Source of the DNA: Ochrobactrum sp. RH2CCR150
GTDB taxonomy: Bacteria; Pseudomonadota; Alphaproteobacteria; Rhizobiales; Rhizobiaceae
Direction: 5' to 3'
Assembly: GCA_014138095.1 (NCBI GenBank)
Contig: JACGXE010000007.1
Location: 176,375 to 240,374 of the forward strand
Length of the DNA: 64,000 nucleotides
Made by a program: the position numbers and the translations under genes. The notes beneath the pieces were generated by a model. It worked only from the letters and a program-made list of their open reading frames with translations. It was not told where the DNA came from and made no database searches. Below are positions 1 through 9,276 of this stretch, piece after piece. Position 1 is the stretch's first letter, and the number at the start of each line of letters is the position of its first letter.

Positions 1-599
1 ACGCGGCGCATGCCCCGCACCAGCGCTGCGGGCTGTACAGTCGCATTGGACGCCTCAAAAACACCGGACAGATGCTTTGTCGAACCAGTGCGTCGTTTGA
101 TTTCATCGTTCGAGAGACGTTCAAAGGGCCTAACGCCCAATCGTTCGCAGGCCTCAAGGGTTCCATTCCATGAATCGACATGGGCAGGCGTTGTCGCGGT
201 CCAGAGCCACCCCTTCTGCACAAAATGTGCGTCGATGTTGTGGGTCTGGCAAAATTCATCAAGTTCGTAGATCGCCGTCTCCGAGCTTTGCGCCAGAAAC
301 AGCGCTTCCTGTTCACTGCAGAACGACCTTAGTGTGCCAATCTTCGGCCACCACGACATGACAAAGCCGCCGTTTCTCCCCGATGCGCCACCGCCGCACA
401 CATCCGCTTCAAGAACGACAACACGACAATCGGGCTCGTGCTGCTTTATGGTAATTGCAGTCCACAGACCGACGAAGCCCCCGCCGACAATCGCGATATC
501 AGCCCGCTCATTTCCTTCCAGCGGCTCGCAAGGAGCGAACGGCTCAATGGATTCCTGCCAGTAGCTTCGTTTAAGCGGTTTTGAGAACCGGAATTTCAT
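1..599 (-). CDS. FAD-dependent oxidoreductase, DAO family (partial, cut by window edge)
   Basis: The minus strand is open from the ATG at 599 to the window edge, giving about 199 N-terminal residues. An AGAAGG-like ribosome site precedes the ATG. Around residues 35-50 there is a dinucleotide-binding motif, IVGGGFVGLWTA, followed by an acidic residue ending the next strand (VVVLEAD) and the ASGRNGGF motif typical of D-amino-acid oxidase/glycine oxidase-like flavoproteins (DadA, sarcosine and gamma-glutamylputrescine oxidase relatives). These enzymes oxidise amines or amino acids and pass electrons to oxygen or quinones. The gene lies last in a minus-strand run after hyuA and hyuB, so it may act on the amino acid those enzymes release (inference). 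The catalytic C-terminal half is not in the window, so the substrate cannot be assigned. Confidence 0.85.
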   Translation of the reverse strand, partial: MKFRFSKPLKRSYWQESIEPFAPCEPLEGNERADIAIVGGGFVGLWTAITIKQHEPDCRVVVLEADVCGGGASGRNGGFVMSWWPKIGTLRSFCSEQEALFLAQSSETAIYELDEFCQTHNIDAHFVQKGWLWTATTPAHVDSWNGTLEACERLGVRPFERLSNDEIKRRTGSTKHLSGVFEASNATVQPAALVRGMRR

Positions 600-615
600 A
601 ATGATTTCTACCTTC

Positions 616-690
616 TCACTCAGATCCGGCCTGGAGGATGGTCTCGGCGATGTCTTCCCCACTGCGCGGCACCGCATTGATGCCGCGCAT
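616..690 (-). other. 24-codon ORF in frame with the hyuB stop codon
   Basis: Between hyuB and the FAD oxidoreductase gene there is a short ATG-started reading frame (peptide begins MRGINAVPRSGED, ends LQAGSE). It has no visible ribosome site. It is in the same frame as hyuB: reading through the hyuB TAG at 718-720 would add about 33 residues before the TGA at 616-618. It could be a remnant, a read-through tail, a tiny leader ORF or chance. I do not recognise the peptide. Confidence 0.2.
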
Positions 691-717
691 GCTAATCGTC
701 GGGTTTAGACTGAACGC

Positions 718-2493
718 CTAGCCTCTCAGTGCAAGCGTAGCAGCTTCATCAAGCTTCAACGTTTTTGGATCTACGACCACGCCATAAAGATCTTTGGCCG
801 CTTCCACAGTGATATACTCGTCGAGCACATCTTCCAGCACATCATGGATGGAGCGCGTCTTGGGGTTGCCCCACCCGCCACCGCCGGTGCTTTCGAACAT
901 AAATGTCTCACCAGCTGCAAACTTGTGCGAGGCCAGCAGAGGATTGTGCCACACGCCTTCGCCATCAATGCCGCCGATTACGGCCGCTGAACCATCCGCT
1001 CCGATATGGCTTGCACGTTGCACCACGCTTGGAAGACCACCAGCCGCGCCGGGGCTTCCGGCCAAAGTGCGCGATGTTTCCATGCCCAGTTCACCGCCGC
1101 CAAAGAAGCGCACCTTGAACCGGGCACCCAATCCGCCGCGGTACTGACCGGCACCAGCTGAATCGCTTCTCAGTTCGAAGGCCTCATAGGCGATCGGGAA
1201 AAACAGTTCAGCCGTTTCGGCAGCCATGTTCATGCAGTTGCCGAGCGGATCCATGGTGACATTCATACCGTCGGAGAAAGGCGTTCCTCCCCAGCCGCCG
1301 GCTGGAAGATCGGAAAACACGTCCGTCTTGCCCTGACCATCTGTGCAGCTTGCAACGAACCAGTTCGCGTCGGAACAGGTTGACCCCGTAACCCGTTCTG
1401 GAATGGCTTTTGCCAAGGCTTGCCAGATCGCACTGGTAATCTTGGAGGCCGTCAAAGTCGTACAACCAATGGTAGGCGCTGGCCATTTGGCATTCAGCCA
1501 GCAACCCTCGGGAAGCACGACTTCAATCGGGTTAAACAGGCCCTGATTTTGCGGAGCATCCGGCGCCAAGAAGAACTGCAGTGAATAAAGCGCCGCAGAC
1601 ATTGTATTGGCACGCGGTGAATTAATCGCACCCTGGCAGATCGGGTCGGTTCCTGTGAAGTCGACCTTGATCGACGTATCGCCGATCTCCAGCTTGACCT
1701 TAACCTTCACGCGCTGCTGGCTAATGCCATCCGTGTCGGCATAGTCTTCCGCCTCATAGATACCATTGGGAATCGTGCGAATGCTCTCACGAACCATCCT
1801 TTCGGTGTAAGCCTGAATTTTCTTCATGGCTTTTTGGACGATTTCAACACCATAGCGATCACAGGCGCGCTGCAACTCCTGTTCAGCCGCAAGCAGTGCA
1901 CCAAGATGCGCCTGAATATCTCCCTTGATGAAGTGCGGCGTGCGCGTATTATTCAGGATGATGGCAATCAGGTCGTCGTTCAGTTTACCCTGCGAATAGA
2001 TTTTCAGCGGCGGCAGACGCAGACCTTCGGCAGCGATATGGGTGCTGAAGGACTGACCGCCAGCGCCGCCACCGCCCAGATCCATCCAATGTCCTCGACT
2101 GACCCCATAACCGATCAGCTGCTTTTTGTAGAAGATCGGCTTGGTAAACGTGATGTCATTGATATGGGTTCCACCACGATACGGATCGTTCAGGACCAGC
2201 ACATCGCCTTCGAGAACATTCTCCTTGCCGATACTGTTGACGGCTTCTTCCGCGCTGAACTTCATCGCTGCAAGATGCACCGGGCAGTTTGCAGCTTGAC
2301 TCAACAATTGCAGGTCGGCGTCGTAGATTGCGTTGGAGAAATCTAGCATATCCGCCAGAATTGGCGAGAAAGATGAGCGCTGTAGTACAGTCGCCATACG
2401 ATCGCTGGCAAACTCGAAAATGCTGCGCATGACTTCAAAGGTGATCGGATCGATATCGTTATCGATATCATGTTGAGTGGTTTGGCTATCCAT
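718..2493 (-). CDS. hyuB: Hydantoinase/oxoprolinase family protein, B subunit
   Basis: This 591-residue protein has the features of the HyuB family: N-terminal DPITFEVMRSIFEFASDRM, then VLNDPYRGGTHINDI near residue 100, the metal-site-like GHWMDLGGGG stretch near 135, and the Gly-rich FESTGGGGWGNP near the C-terminus. With HyuA it forms an ATP-dependent enzyme opening 5-membered cyclic amides (hydantoins, 5-oxoproline) or carboxylating ketones; the substrate cannot be read from sequence. The ATG at 2493 is preferred over the GTG one codon earlier because GGGAGGAG lies at good spacing before it. The gene starts about 15 bases after the hyuA stop, so the two are co-transcribed and probably co-assembled. 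Confidence 0.92.
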   Translation of the reverse strand: MDSQTTQHDIDNDIDPITFEVMRSIFEFASDRMATVLQRSSFSPILADMLDFSNAIYDADLQLLSQAANCPVHLAAMKFSAEEAVNSIGKENVLEGDVLVLNDPYRGGTHINDITFTKPIFYKKQLIGYGVSRGHWMDLGGGGAGGQSFSTHIAAEGLRLPPLKIYSQGKLNDDLIAIILNNTRTPHFIKGDIQAHLGALLAAEQELQRACDRYGVEIVQKAMKKIQAYTERMVRESIRTIPNGIYEAEDYADTDGISQQRVKVKVKLEIGDTSIKVDFTGTDPICQGAINSPRANTMSAALYSLQFFLAPDAPQNQGLFNPIEVVLPEGCWLNAKWPAPTIGCTTLTASKITSAIWQALAKAIPERVTGSTCSDANWFVASCTDGQGKTDVFSDLPAGGWGGTPFSDGMNVTMDPLGNCMNMAAETAELFFPIAYEAFELRSDSAGAGQYRGGLGARFKVRFFGGGELGMETSRTLAGSPGAAGGLPSVVQRASHIGADGSAAVIGGIDGEGVWHNPLLASHKFAAGETFMFESTGGGGWGNPKTRSIHDVLEDVLDEYITVEAAKDLYGVVVDPKTLKLDEAATLALRG

Positions 2494-2507
2494 CACTATC
2501 TCCTCCC

Positions 2508-4535
2508 TCAGATTTCAATGTCGATGACAAGCGAACCTGTCGTGTTGACATGCGCCCGTGTCTTTGGCGGCAGAACGGTACAAGCGTGCTCATACTCAAT
2601 GATTGCCGGACCGGTGATCTCGTGTCGGGCACCCAATGCTTCACCGTCATAGACGTTGCAGCTCGTCCACTCGCCATCAAAATAGACGTCGCGCTGGCTC
2701 TTCAGAATTTCCTCCCCTGAAGACTGTGCGATTTCCACGACGGGAGGATCTTCCATCCGGCCAATCGCGGTGACACCAAAGGAAACAAAAGTAGGTGCGA
2801 AATCTTCAGAACTGACGCCGAACTCCTGTTTGTGAACGGCGTGGAAATCGTTCTCGATATCTGGCAGCAGTTCAGCCGTCAGCACGCCGTTCGGTAAGGG
2901 TGTTTCCACCTCATAGGATTGCCCCACATAGCGCATCTGGGCGGTTCGGATGAGTTCGATATCGCTCTTGTTCTGGAAGCCCTGATCCAGCAAGGCCTGC
3001 GTGGCTTTTGTTTCCAGATCCGCAAGGATAGCATTGATCTTTCCGAGGTCTGCTTCCTTAACTGGGGAATAGTAGAACTGCTCGATATCCTGGCGCAGAT
3101 CCATCGCCGTCGCGCCGAATGCCGAGGCGACACCTGCATGGGGCGGAACAATGACTTTAGGAATATTCATCGACTTGGCCACGATGCAGGCATGCAAGGC
3201 ACCTGCACCACCAAAGCTGGCATAAACGAAATCGCGCGGATCACGACCCCGGGCAACAAGAACCTTTTTCACCGCTTGCGCCATATATTCGCAACCGATC
3301 CGGATCATGCCTTCAGCAGTTGCAAGCGTGGAAAGCCCGATCTTTTCGGCAAGCGCGGAAATAGCCTGTTCCGCAGCGGTAGCATCCAGATCAAACTTAC
3401 CATTCAGCGTCGGATCAAGGCGACCGAGGATCAGATTGGCGTCGGTGATTGTCGGTTGCGTGCCGCCTCTGCCGTAGCATACGGGCCCGGGCTCTGAACC
3501 GGCGCTCTTGGGACCTACACGCAGCGAGCCACCCTGATCAACCCAGCCGATGGAACCACCACCAGAACCCACGCTGTGGATGTCGAGCATAGGAACGACA
3601 ATCGACACTTCCCACTCGAGTTCGTGGTCGCGCGTAATCAGACCTTTGCCATTCTCGACAATGGAAACATCGAAACTCGTGCCGCCTACATCAGTGTGCA
3701 GAATGCGCTCAAAACCGCTTTGCTTGGTAAGATAGCCGGCATAGGCCACGCCACCTGCCGGACCCGATTCCAGCATGTCTTCTGGATGCTGGCGTGCCGC
3801 GCCCGCCGACATAACACCGCCGCTACTCTTCAGGATCAGTAGTTTTCCGGCAAAACCATGTTGGTCAAGACGGCTCTCCAGATCGTCCATATATTTTACC
3901 ATGACCGGCATGCATGCCGCGCGAACGGCAGTCGTTACGAAGCGGCCATGTTCGCGGAAAATCGGACGGGTTTCCGCAGAGAGAACAACGTGAATATCGG
4001 GACAATATTCGAGCAAAATATCGCGCATCTGCTCTTCATGCTGCGACCCAACATAGGAGTTGATGAAGCCGATACCCACAGACTGAATGCCCGCTTCTTT
4101 AATTCTGGCGGCCACCTCGCGTGCCGCACTGACATCCATCGGACGCTCGGATTCACCACGAACATTCACGCGTTCCGGGATCGTGTAGCGATAACGCCGT
4201 TTGATGACGGGCTTGGGCTTTGTCTGGTAGGGATCATACAGATACTGACGATGCTGCCGCCCTATTTCGATCGTGTCGCGAAAACCATCCGTCGTGATGA
4301 ACGCAGCATCGGGATAGCTGCGCTCGATCAGCGCATTGGTCGCAGTCGTCGTACCGTGCATCAGATATGAAATATCCGAAATATCGATCCCGGCTTTTTC
4401 AATGGATTCAAGGACTGCGATGGAACGATCCTGCTTTGTTGTCAGAACCTTAGCGGTAACCTGATTGCCGGTCTTTTCCTCCCAGGCAAACAAATCCGTA
4501 AAAGTACCGCCGACGTCAATTCCAACCCTCCACAT
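2508..4535 (-). CDS. hyuA: Hydantoinase/oxoprolinase family protein, A subunit (ATP-grasping)
   Basis: The protein has 675 residues from the preferred start. The N-terminus MWRVGIDVGGTFTDLFAW is the ASKHA phosphate-binding loop of the HyuA/acetone carboxylase family. Further motifs are MHGTTTATNALIER near residue 65, the LESGPAGGVAYAG and HTDVGGTSFDVS segments near 285-315, and YASFGGAGALHA near 470. HyuA is the ATP-using partner of HyuB. The frame is open 20 codons further upstream, but the ATG at 4535 follows GGGAGG directly and gives the canonical family N-terminus. It heads the minus-strand operon hyuA-hyuB-FAD oxidoreductase. Symmetric TCATATGA elements about 70-105 bases upstream may be its operator. 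Confidence 0.93.
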   Translation of the reverse strand: MWRVGIDVGGTFTDLFAWEEKTGNQVTAKVLTTKQDRSIAVLESIEKAGIDISDISYLMHGTTTATNALIERSYPDAAFITTDGFRDTIEIGRQHRQYLYDPYQTKPKPVIKRRYRYTIPERVNVRGESERPMDVSAAREVAARIKEAGIQSVGIGFINSYVGSQHEEQMRDILLEYCPDIHVVLSAETRPIFREHGRFVTTAVRAACMPVMVKYMDDLESRLDQHGFAGKLLILKSSGGVMSAGAARQHPEDMLESGPAGGVAYAGYLTKQSGFERILHTDVGGTSFDVSIVENGKGLITRDHELEWEVSIVVPMLDIHSVGSGGGSIGWVDQGGSLRVGPKSAGSEPGPVCYGRGGTQPTITDANLILGRLDPTLNGKFDLDATAAEQAISALAEKIGLSTLATAEGMIRIGCEYMAQAVKKVLVARGRDPRDFVYASFGGAGALHACIVAKSMNIPKVIVPPHAGVASAFGATAMDLRQDIEQFYYSPVKEADLGKINAILADLETKATQALLDQGFQNKSDIELIRTAQMRYVGQSYEVETPLPNGVLTAELLPDIENDFHAVHKQEFGVSSEDFAPTFVSFGVTAIGRMEDPPVVEIAQSSGEEILKSQRDVYFDGEWTSCNVYDGEALGARHEITGPAIIEYEHACTVLPPKTRAHVNTTGSLVIDIEI

Positions 4536-4602
4536 GCAAACCTCCCTTGCATATAAGCTATGTAGATGGGCCATAATTTCGTGAATAGCGATCAACCGTC
4601 AA

Positions 4603-4641
4603 TCATATGATATATTGATAATGGAAAATCGATTCATATGA
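4603..4641. promoter_or_regulatory. Paired TCATATGA palindromes upstream of hyuA
   Basis: Two copies of the palindrome TCATATGA lie at 4603-4610 and 4634-4641, 31 bases centre to centre (about three helical turns), in an AT-rich stretch with several near TTGATA/TATCAA words. This is the only non-coding stretch upstream of the hyuA operon, so a regulator dimer pair or looping site is plausible. No regulator is assigned. Confidence 0.35.
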
Positions 4642-4718
4642 TCGTATCAATTAAAATCATCCCTTTGCGATGCTGGCCACGTATTGAGGATCAGTATCGA
4701 ACCAGCCAATTCCGTTGT

Positions 4719-4745
4719 AAAAAGGGCGGCAATGATTGCCGCCCT
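4719..4745 (-). terminator. Intrinsic terminator of the isochorismatase-family gene
   Basis: A perfect 10-base-pair stem (AGGGCGGCAA / TTGCCGCCCT) with a 3-base loop is followed on the minus strand by a run of five T. It lies 13 bases beyond the stop of the gene at 4758-5438. Confidence 0.88.
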
Positions 4746-4757
4746 GTTCGTTTCTGA

Positions 4758-5438
4758 TCAGCCGCGTTGTGAATCGAGCTGTTCGCTGTTCTTTTCGACT
4801 TCTTGCGCCTTCATGTAGCTTTCGATCAGAAGCTGATAGGGAGGGAAAATCTTCGTATAGACATTCGCCCATTCCTGCGCATCGTCGCGATGCCAGGTTT
4901 TCTGGAGTTCGGACGCCACGGCAGCCGTATCCATCGGCACCACGCCAGCCTGTACAATGCGCGCCAGTGTAATTTCCTGTGCCATCTTGGAATAAGTGCC
5001 GGAAGCGTCCACGACAGCGAATACCTTATATCCATCCTGAACAGCGCTGATCGCCGGGAACGCCATGCAAACGCTGGTAATCGTGCCGGCGATGATGAGC
5101 GTTTTGCGACCGGTCGCCTTGACGGCCTTGACGAATTCGGGATTGTCCCAGGCGTTGATCTCACCCCGCCTCGCCACATATTGCGCATGCGGCGCATTTT
5201 CATGGATCTCGGGGATCAGTGGCCCGTTCGGGCCCTGTGGTACAGATGCGGTGGTGATGACCGGCATGTTGGTCAGCGTTGCCATGCGGGCAAGCGCTGT
5301 CGCGTGATTGCGCAGAACAGGCATCGGCATATCCGCAACAGTCTGAAAAAGACCGCTCTGATGGTCGATGAGAAGCATGACTGCGTCATTCGGATCGATT
5401 ACCGGTCGCTGACCATTGAAGTTTGCTGGGCTACTCAT
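4758..5438 (-). CDS. Isochorismatase-family cysteine hydrolase, YcaC-like
   Basis: This is a 226-residue cysteine hydrolase of the isochorismatase/nicotinamidase fold. Asp25 in [10 protein letters not shown], a basic residue at 90-91 in [12 protein letters not shown], and Cys124 in TSVCMAFPA fit the Asp-Lys/Arg-Cys catalytic triad, and [16 protein letters not shown] closely resembles E. coli YcaC, whose natural substrate is unknown. The frame is open 43 codons further upstream, but the ATG at 5438 has an AGGAGA site and starts the conserved fold, while the extension overlaps the promoter. The gene is divergent from the LysR regulator at 5567, its likely controller, and ends in a strong terminator. 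Confidence 0.9.
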   Translation of the reverse strand: MSSPANFNGQRPVIDPNDAVMLLIDHQSGLFQTVADMPMPVLRNHATALARMATLTNMPVITTASVPQGPNGPLIPEIHENAPHAQYVARRGEINAWDNPEFVKAVKATGRKTLIIAGTITSVCMAFPAISAVQDGYKVFAVVDASGTYSKMAQEITLARIVQAGVVPMDTAAVASELQKTWHRDDAQEWANVYTKIFPPYQLLIESYMKAQEVEKNSEQLDSQRG

Positions 5439-5548
5439 TTCAAGTCTCCTATTTGGTTCATCTGCTGTGTGAACGGCGATGAATTCATCGTCTGAGAGCA
5501 AGATAAGACTGAAACAAACTGGTCTGTAGATCGGTTTTCGGGTTAATC

Positions 5549-5566
5549 TGTCCTGAAAACAGGACA
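5549..5566. promoter_or_regulatory. Perfect inverted repeat covering the lysR ribosome site
   Basis: TGTCCTG-AAAA-CAGGACA is a perfect 7-base inverted repeat ending immediately before the ATG at 5567. Its right arm contains the AGGA ribosome-binding sequence. It may be an operator for autorepression, or an RNA hairpin that hides the ribosome site. Confidence 0.55.
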
Positions 5567-6499
5567 ATGAAAGAACCCCTCATGACCGATCTCAATGATT
5601 TGCGCCTCTTCGTAAAAGTCGTTGAACTTGGTGGCTTTTCGGCTGCTGCCCGACAACTCGGGTTGCCGCGCTCGCGGCTGAGCCGCCGGATCGGCCTGTT
5701 GGAAGATGATCTGCACGTCCGGCTCATTCAGCGGACCACCCGACAATTCGCCGTGACCGAACTCGGTCAGGAGTTTTATCGGCATTGCGTTGCCATGATG
5801 ATCGAAGCTGACGCCGCGCTCGACGTCATTGCCCGTATGCAGGTAGAACCGAAAGGCACCGTGCGCGTGAGTTGCCCTGCCTCGGTGATCTATTTTCAGG
5901 TCGGAGAGATGATTGCGCGCTTTATGGCAAAATATCCCCAAGTGAAGGTCGAACTGGAAAGCACCAACCGCCGGGTGGATGTCATCCGGGAGGGATTTGA
6001 TCTCGCCATTCGGGTGCGGTTTCCCCCGCTGGATGATAGCGATCTTGTCATACGAAAACTGGCGGAAAGCCATCAGCGACTGGTAGCAAGCCCAAAATTG
6101 ATCCAGGAGGGTCACCGACCAGCGCCAGCCGATCTTGCCAATATGCCCGGTCTTGCCTGGGGATCGTCAAAGAATAATTTCGAATGGAAACTGCAAGGCC
6201 CGAACAGCGCAACGACTGAAGTCCCTTACGAGCCTTTGCTGATCACCGACGACATGGTGGCGCTGCGACTGGCTGCCCTTCAGGGCATTGGTATTTGTCA
6301 ATTTCCCACGATGGTAATTGATCAGGATTTGAAAGCTGGGCGACTGGTCGACGTCCTGTCCGGTTGGGCGCCGCGCACTGGCATAATCCATGCTGCTTTT
6401 CCGTCGCGCCGGGGTCTTCTCCCCTCCGTTCGCGCGCTCCTCGACTTTCTTGCTGATGAGTATACAGCGCTTTCCGCCAAAGAAAACAATGGAGGTTGA
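5567..6499 (+). CDS. LysR-family transcriptional regulator
   Basis: This 310-residue protein has the LysR layout: a winged helix-turn-helix at about residues 6-65 ([34 protein letters not shown]) and an effector-binding domain from about 95 to 300. It is divergently transcribed from the isochorismatase-family hydrolase, the usual arrangement for a LysR regulator and its target. A second in-frame ATG at 5582 begins [10 protein letters not shown], closer to the usual LysR N-terminus, but only the first ATG has an AGGA site. The effector is unknown. The sequence resembles the AaeR/DsdC-like group often placed next to small hydrolase or oxidoreductase genes. Confidence 0.92.
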   Translation: MKEPLMTDLNDLRLFVKVVELGGFSAAARQLGLPRSRLSRRIGLLEDDLHVRLIQRTTRQFAVTELGQEFYRHCVAMMIEADAALDVIARMQVEPKGTVRVSCPASVIYFQVGEMIARFMAKYPQVKVELESTNRRVDVIREGFDLAIRVRFPPLDDSDLVIRKLAESHQRLVASPKLIQEGHRPAPADLANMPGLAWGSSKNNFEWKLQGPNSATTEVPYEPLLITDDMVALRLAALQGIGICQFPTMVIDQDLKAGRLVDVLSGWAPRTGIIHAAFPSRRGLLPSVRALLDFLADEYTALSAKENNGG

Positions 6500-6623
6500 T
6501 TGCCCTTATCCGGGCAATTATCCATTTCAGGCGAGCCAGAACGGGCGTACTTTACTGTAACAAACTTTTTTCACATAAAGAATCATGAACTAATCTCCGA
6601 CGGGTGGGGACGGAGAGGTTCGA

Positions 6624-9257
6624 ATGTTCAATCTGTCATCTGCAATGCCGAAAAAGTCTGTCAGTCGGCTGCTGGTCAGTCTGCTGTCTTCTGCGACTTT
6701 CTTGTGCACGCTGTCGTTTTCAACGCGATTAGCGATGGCTCAGCAGGTTGTGGCCGACGGTGTCACCGTCACCGCCTCGGGCACCATTGATACAGGCACG
6801 ACTGCAGGCACCGCTGGCATAGCGCTACTGGCACGCGATGGTGGCATTATTCAGAGCTTTTCACCTCTCACGATTACGACTGGCGGCGGCAATGCTATCG
6901 GCGCGCAGGCCCTACGGGGTTCTCAGATCAATCTCTACAACGGCTCAACAATCCACACCACGGGCAGTGGCGCCGACGGTATTGTCTCTTCTGGCGGCAG
7001 TCTTGTAACGGCCGAAGGTACGGACATTCAAGTTGATAGCGTCGGCTACGGCCTTATTGCCGGCACCACGGGCCGTATCGAAATGCGCAACAGCACCGTC
7101 ACCACCCTAAACGCGACGGGTATTGCAGCCTTTACGGGCGGCCAAGTTACGATCGACAACAGTTTGGTTGAAACGGATACCGGGCTGGCGCTTTGGATTC
7201 AGGCGGCAGGGTCCAGTATTACCGGTACAGGACTAACCGTCACGTCCAGCGCTGAGCGCGGCGCCGTGGTGTTGGAGGGTGCTCTTTCGCTGACCAACTC
7301 GTCTATCGAAAGCAGTGCGACTGGCATTCAAACCGGCACTGCCGCAACCGTGACCCTGATTGACACTTCCGTCAGCACGACTGGAACATCCGCTTCGGGT
7401 ATTTATCTGAGTGGCAATAGCAGCCTGACTATGACAGGCGGTTCGATTTCAACGACAGGGGCTGGTGCGCGTGCGCTCTATGGTGCGGCAGGCAACAATA
7501 CCGCGCAGATTTCAGGCACGGGAATAGTCTCAGCCCAGTCTGCAGCCATTCGTGTCTTCGGCAGTACGGCATTTCTCGACGTCGATCTGACGTCCTCATC
7601 GGTTACCGGTAATGCCGATGTGCTTGAGGTCGTCAGCGGTGGCCGTCTCGATTTGAATTCATCAGATTCCGAGCTGACAGGCGCAGCCCAGACAGAAGTA
7701 GGGAGCACATCGAACGTTACGCTTTCCGATCAATCGAAATGGAACCTTACCGGCAATTCGATCCTTACCGACCTGACCAATACCAACAGCCAGATTCAGT
7801 TCAGTGCGCCGGACGGCGGCACATTTAAGACGCTGACTGTCGGCAATTATACCGGCAATGCAGGCCAGATCGGCCTCAATACGTATCTCGATACGGACGG
7901 TTCGCCATCCGACCGCCTGATTATTGATGGCGGCACCGCATCAGGTTCCAGCCGGTTGCTGATAGCAAATGCGGGTGGGCAAGGTGCGCTCACCACAGGA
8001 AACGGTATTCTCGTCGTCGATACGGTCAATGATGGGACGACCAGCGCCGGAGCGTTCCATCTCGTCGCGCCTGTGGTTGCGGGCCCTTACGAATATTCGC
8101 TCTATAGAAGCAGCGTTGACGCTTCCGGTGCAGAGAACTGGTATCTGCGGTCAGAACTAACGCCAGTGCCGCCTACCCCGCCAGATCCTCCGAATCCTCC
8201 AATCCCGCCGGTGCCACCAATCCCGGACCCAACGCCGGACTACCGTCCTGAAGTATCACTCTATGCCGCAATACCTTCGATGGGAGCGATTTACGGCAGG
8301 CAGTTGATTGGCTCCTACCATGAGCGTGTCGGCGAAGAGGAACAGCTTAAAGGCCGCACTGATATTGGCGCTGACCCGAAATTCAACGGTTACTGGGTCC
8401 GGGGATTAGGTCATTCAGGACACCGGAACGGCGACACCAACGGCATTTATGATGGCGCTCCCGAATATGACTACCGGTTCGGCGCAATACAGGCAGGGCT
8501 CGATTTCTATCGACACGAAGCCGACGGCGTCACCGACCATGCCGGAATGTATCTCGCTTATGGTCATGGTCGCATGGATGTGACCCAGAACCGTTTGATC
8601 GAAACCCGTGATGCAGGGCGCAATGATTTCGACGCATATTCGGTTGGTGGTTACTGGACGCGTCTTGGAGATAATGGCTGGTATCTCGATGGTGTCCTGC
8701 AGGGCACCTGGTACAACATGACAACCAGCTCGAACCGGGCAACCGAATTTGGCTTTCCGGATCAAGATGTCAAAGGCTTCGGTTTTGCGGCCTCGCTTGA
8801 GGGTGGCTATCCTTTTGACCTCGGGAACCAATGGCAAATTGAACCGCAGGCGCAACTCGTCTGGCAAACCATCAATTTCGATGACTTCAACGATGGGGCC
8901 GCCGATATTCGGTACGACGATTTGAATTCCTTGGCCGGGCGTATCGGTGCACGCATATCGCGCACATGGGCCGTTGAAGAAGTAACCTCAACCGAACCAG
9001 CGCGTCTGGCGACAGTCTGGGGTCGTGTCAATCTCTGGCACGAATTCACGGCAAAGGCTCAGGTCGACATTTCGTCCGCAACCGGGTTTGTTCCGTTCAA
9101 GTCCGATCTCGAAGAGACATGGATCGAAATCGGAGGCGGTGCCACAAGGCAAATTACCAAGAATATGTCGCTTTACGGCAATGTCAGTTACAGCACCACG
9201 TTCGATGCCGATAACTATGCCTGGAATGGAAAGCTCGGCATGCGCGTGAACTGGTAA
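6624..9257 (+). CDS. Autotransporter outer-membrane protein (type Va secretion)
   Basis: This 877-residue protein has all parts of a monomeric autotransporter. Residues 1 to about 39 form a long signal peptide ending LAMA-QQ. Residues 40-510 form a Ser/Thr/Gly/Asn-rich passenger with repeating short strands (STVTTLNATG, NSSLTMTGGS), as in parallel beta-helices. Residues 514-540 are a Pro-rich linker (PTPPDPPNPPIPP). Residues from about 590 to the end form a beta-barrel that ends in the aromatic LGMRVNW, the BAM recognition signal. GGAGAGG precedes the ATG. Such proteins act as surface adhesins or virulence factors; no protease or lipase motif is evident in the passenger. The gene stands alone, with an LysR gene upstream in the same direction and arsR convergent downstream. 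Confidence 0.94.
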   Translation: MFNLSSAMPKKSVSRLLVSLLSSATFLCTLSFSTRLAMAQQVVADGVTVTASGTIDTGTTAGTAGIALLARDGGIIQSFSPLTITTGGGNAIGAQALRGSQINLYNGSTIHTTGSGADGIVSSGGSLVTAEGTDIQVDSVGYGLIAGTTGRIEMRNSTVTTLNATGIAAFTGGQVTIDNSLVETDTGLALWIQAAGSSITGTGLTVTSSAERGAVVLEGALSLTNSSIESSATGIQTGTAATVTLIDTSVSTTGTSASGIYLSGNSSLTMTGGSISTTGAGARALYGAAGNNTAQISGTGIVSAQSAAIRVFGSTAFLDVDLTSSSVTGNADVLEVVSGGRLDLNSSDSELTGAAQTEVGSTSNVTLSDQSKWNLTGNSILTDLTNTNSQIQFSAPDGGTFKTLTVGNYTGNAGQIGLNTYLDTDGSPSDRLIIDGGTASGSSRLLIANAGGQGALTTGNGILVVDTVNDGTTSAGAFHLVAPVVAGPYEYSLYRSSVDASGAENWYLRSELTPVPPTPPDPPNPPIPPVPPIPDPTPDYRPEVSLYAAIPSMGAIYGRQLIGSYHERVGEEEQLKGRTDIGADPKFNGYWVRGLGHSGHRNGDTNGIYDGAPEYDYRFGAIQAGLDFYRHEADGVTDHAGMYLAYGHGRMDVTQNRLIETRDAGRNDFDAYSVGGYWTRLGDNGWYLDGVLQGTWYNMTTSSNRATEFGFPDQDVKGFGFAASLEGGYPFDLGNQWQIEPQAQLVWQTINFDDFNDGAADIRYDDLNSLAGRIGARISRTWAVEEVTSTEPARLATVWGRVNLWHEFTAKAQVDISSATGFVPFKSDLEETWIEIGGGATRQITKNMSLYGNVSYSTTFDADNYAWNGKLGMRVNW

Positions 9258-9276
9258 ACTGCTTCAGCGAACCTGT

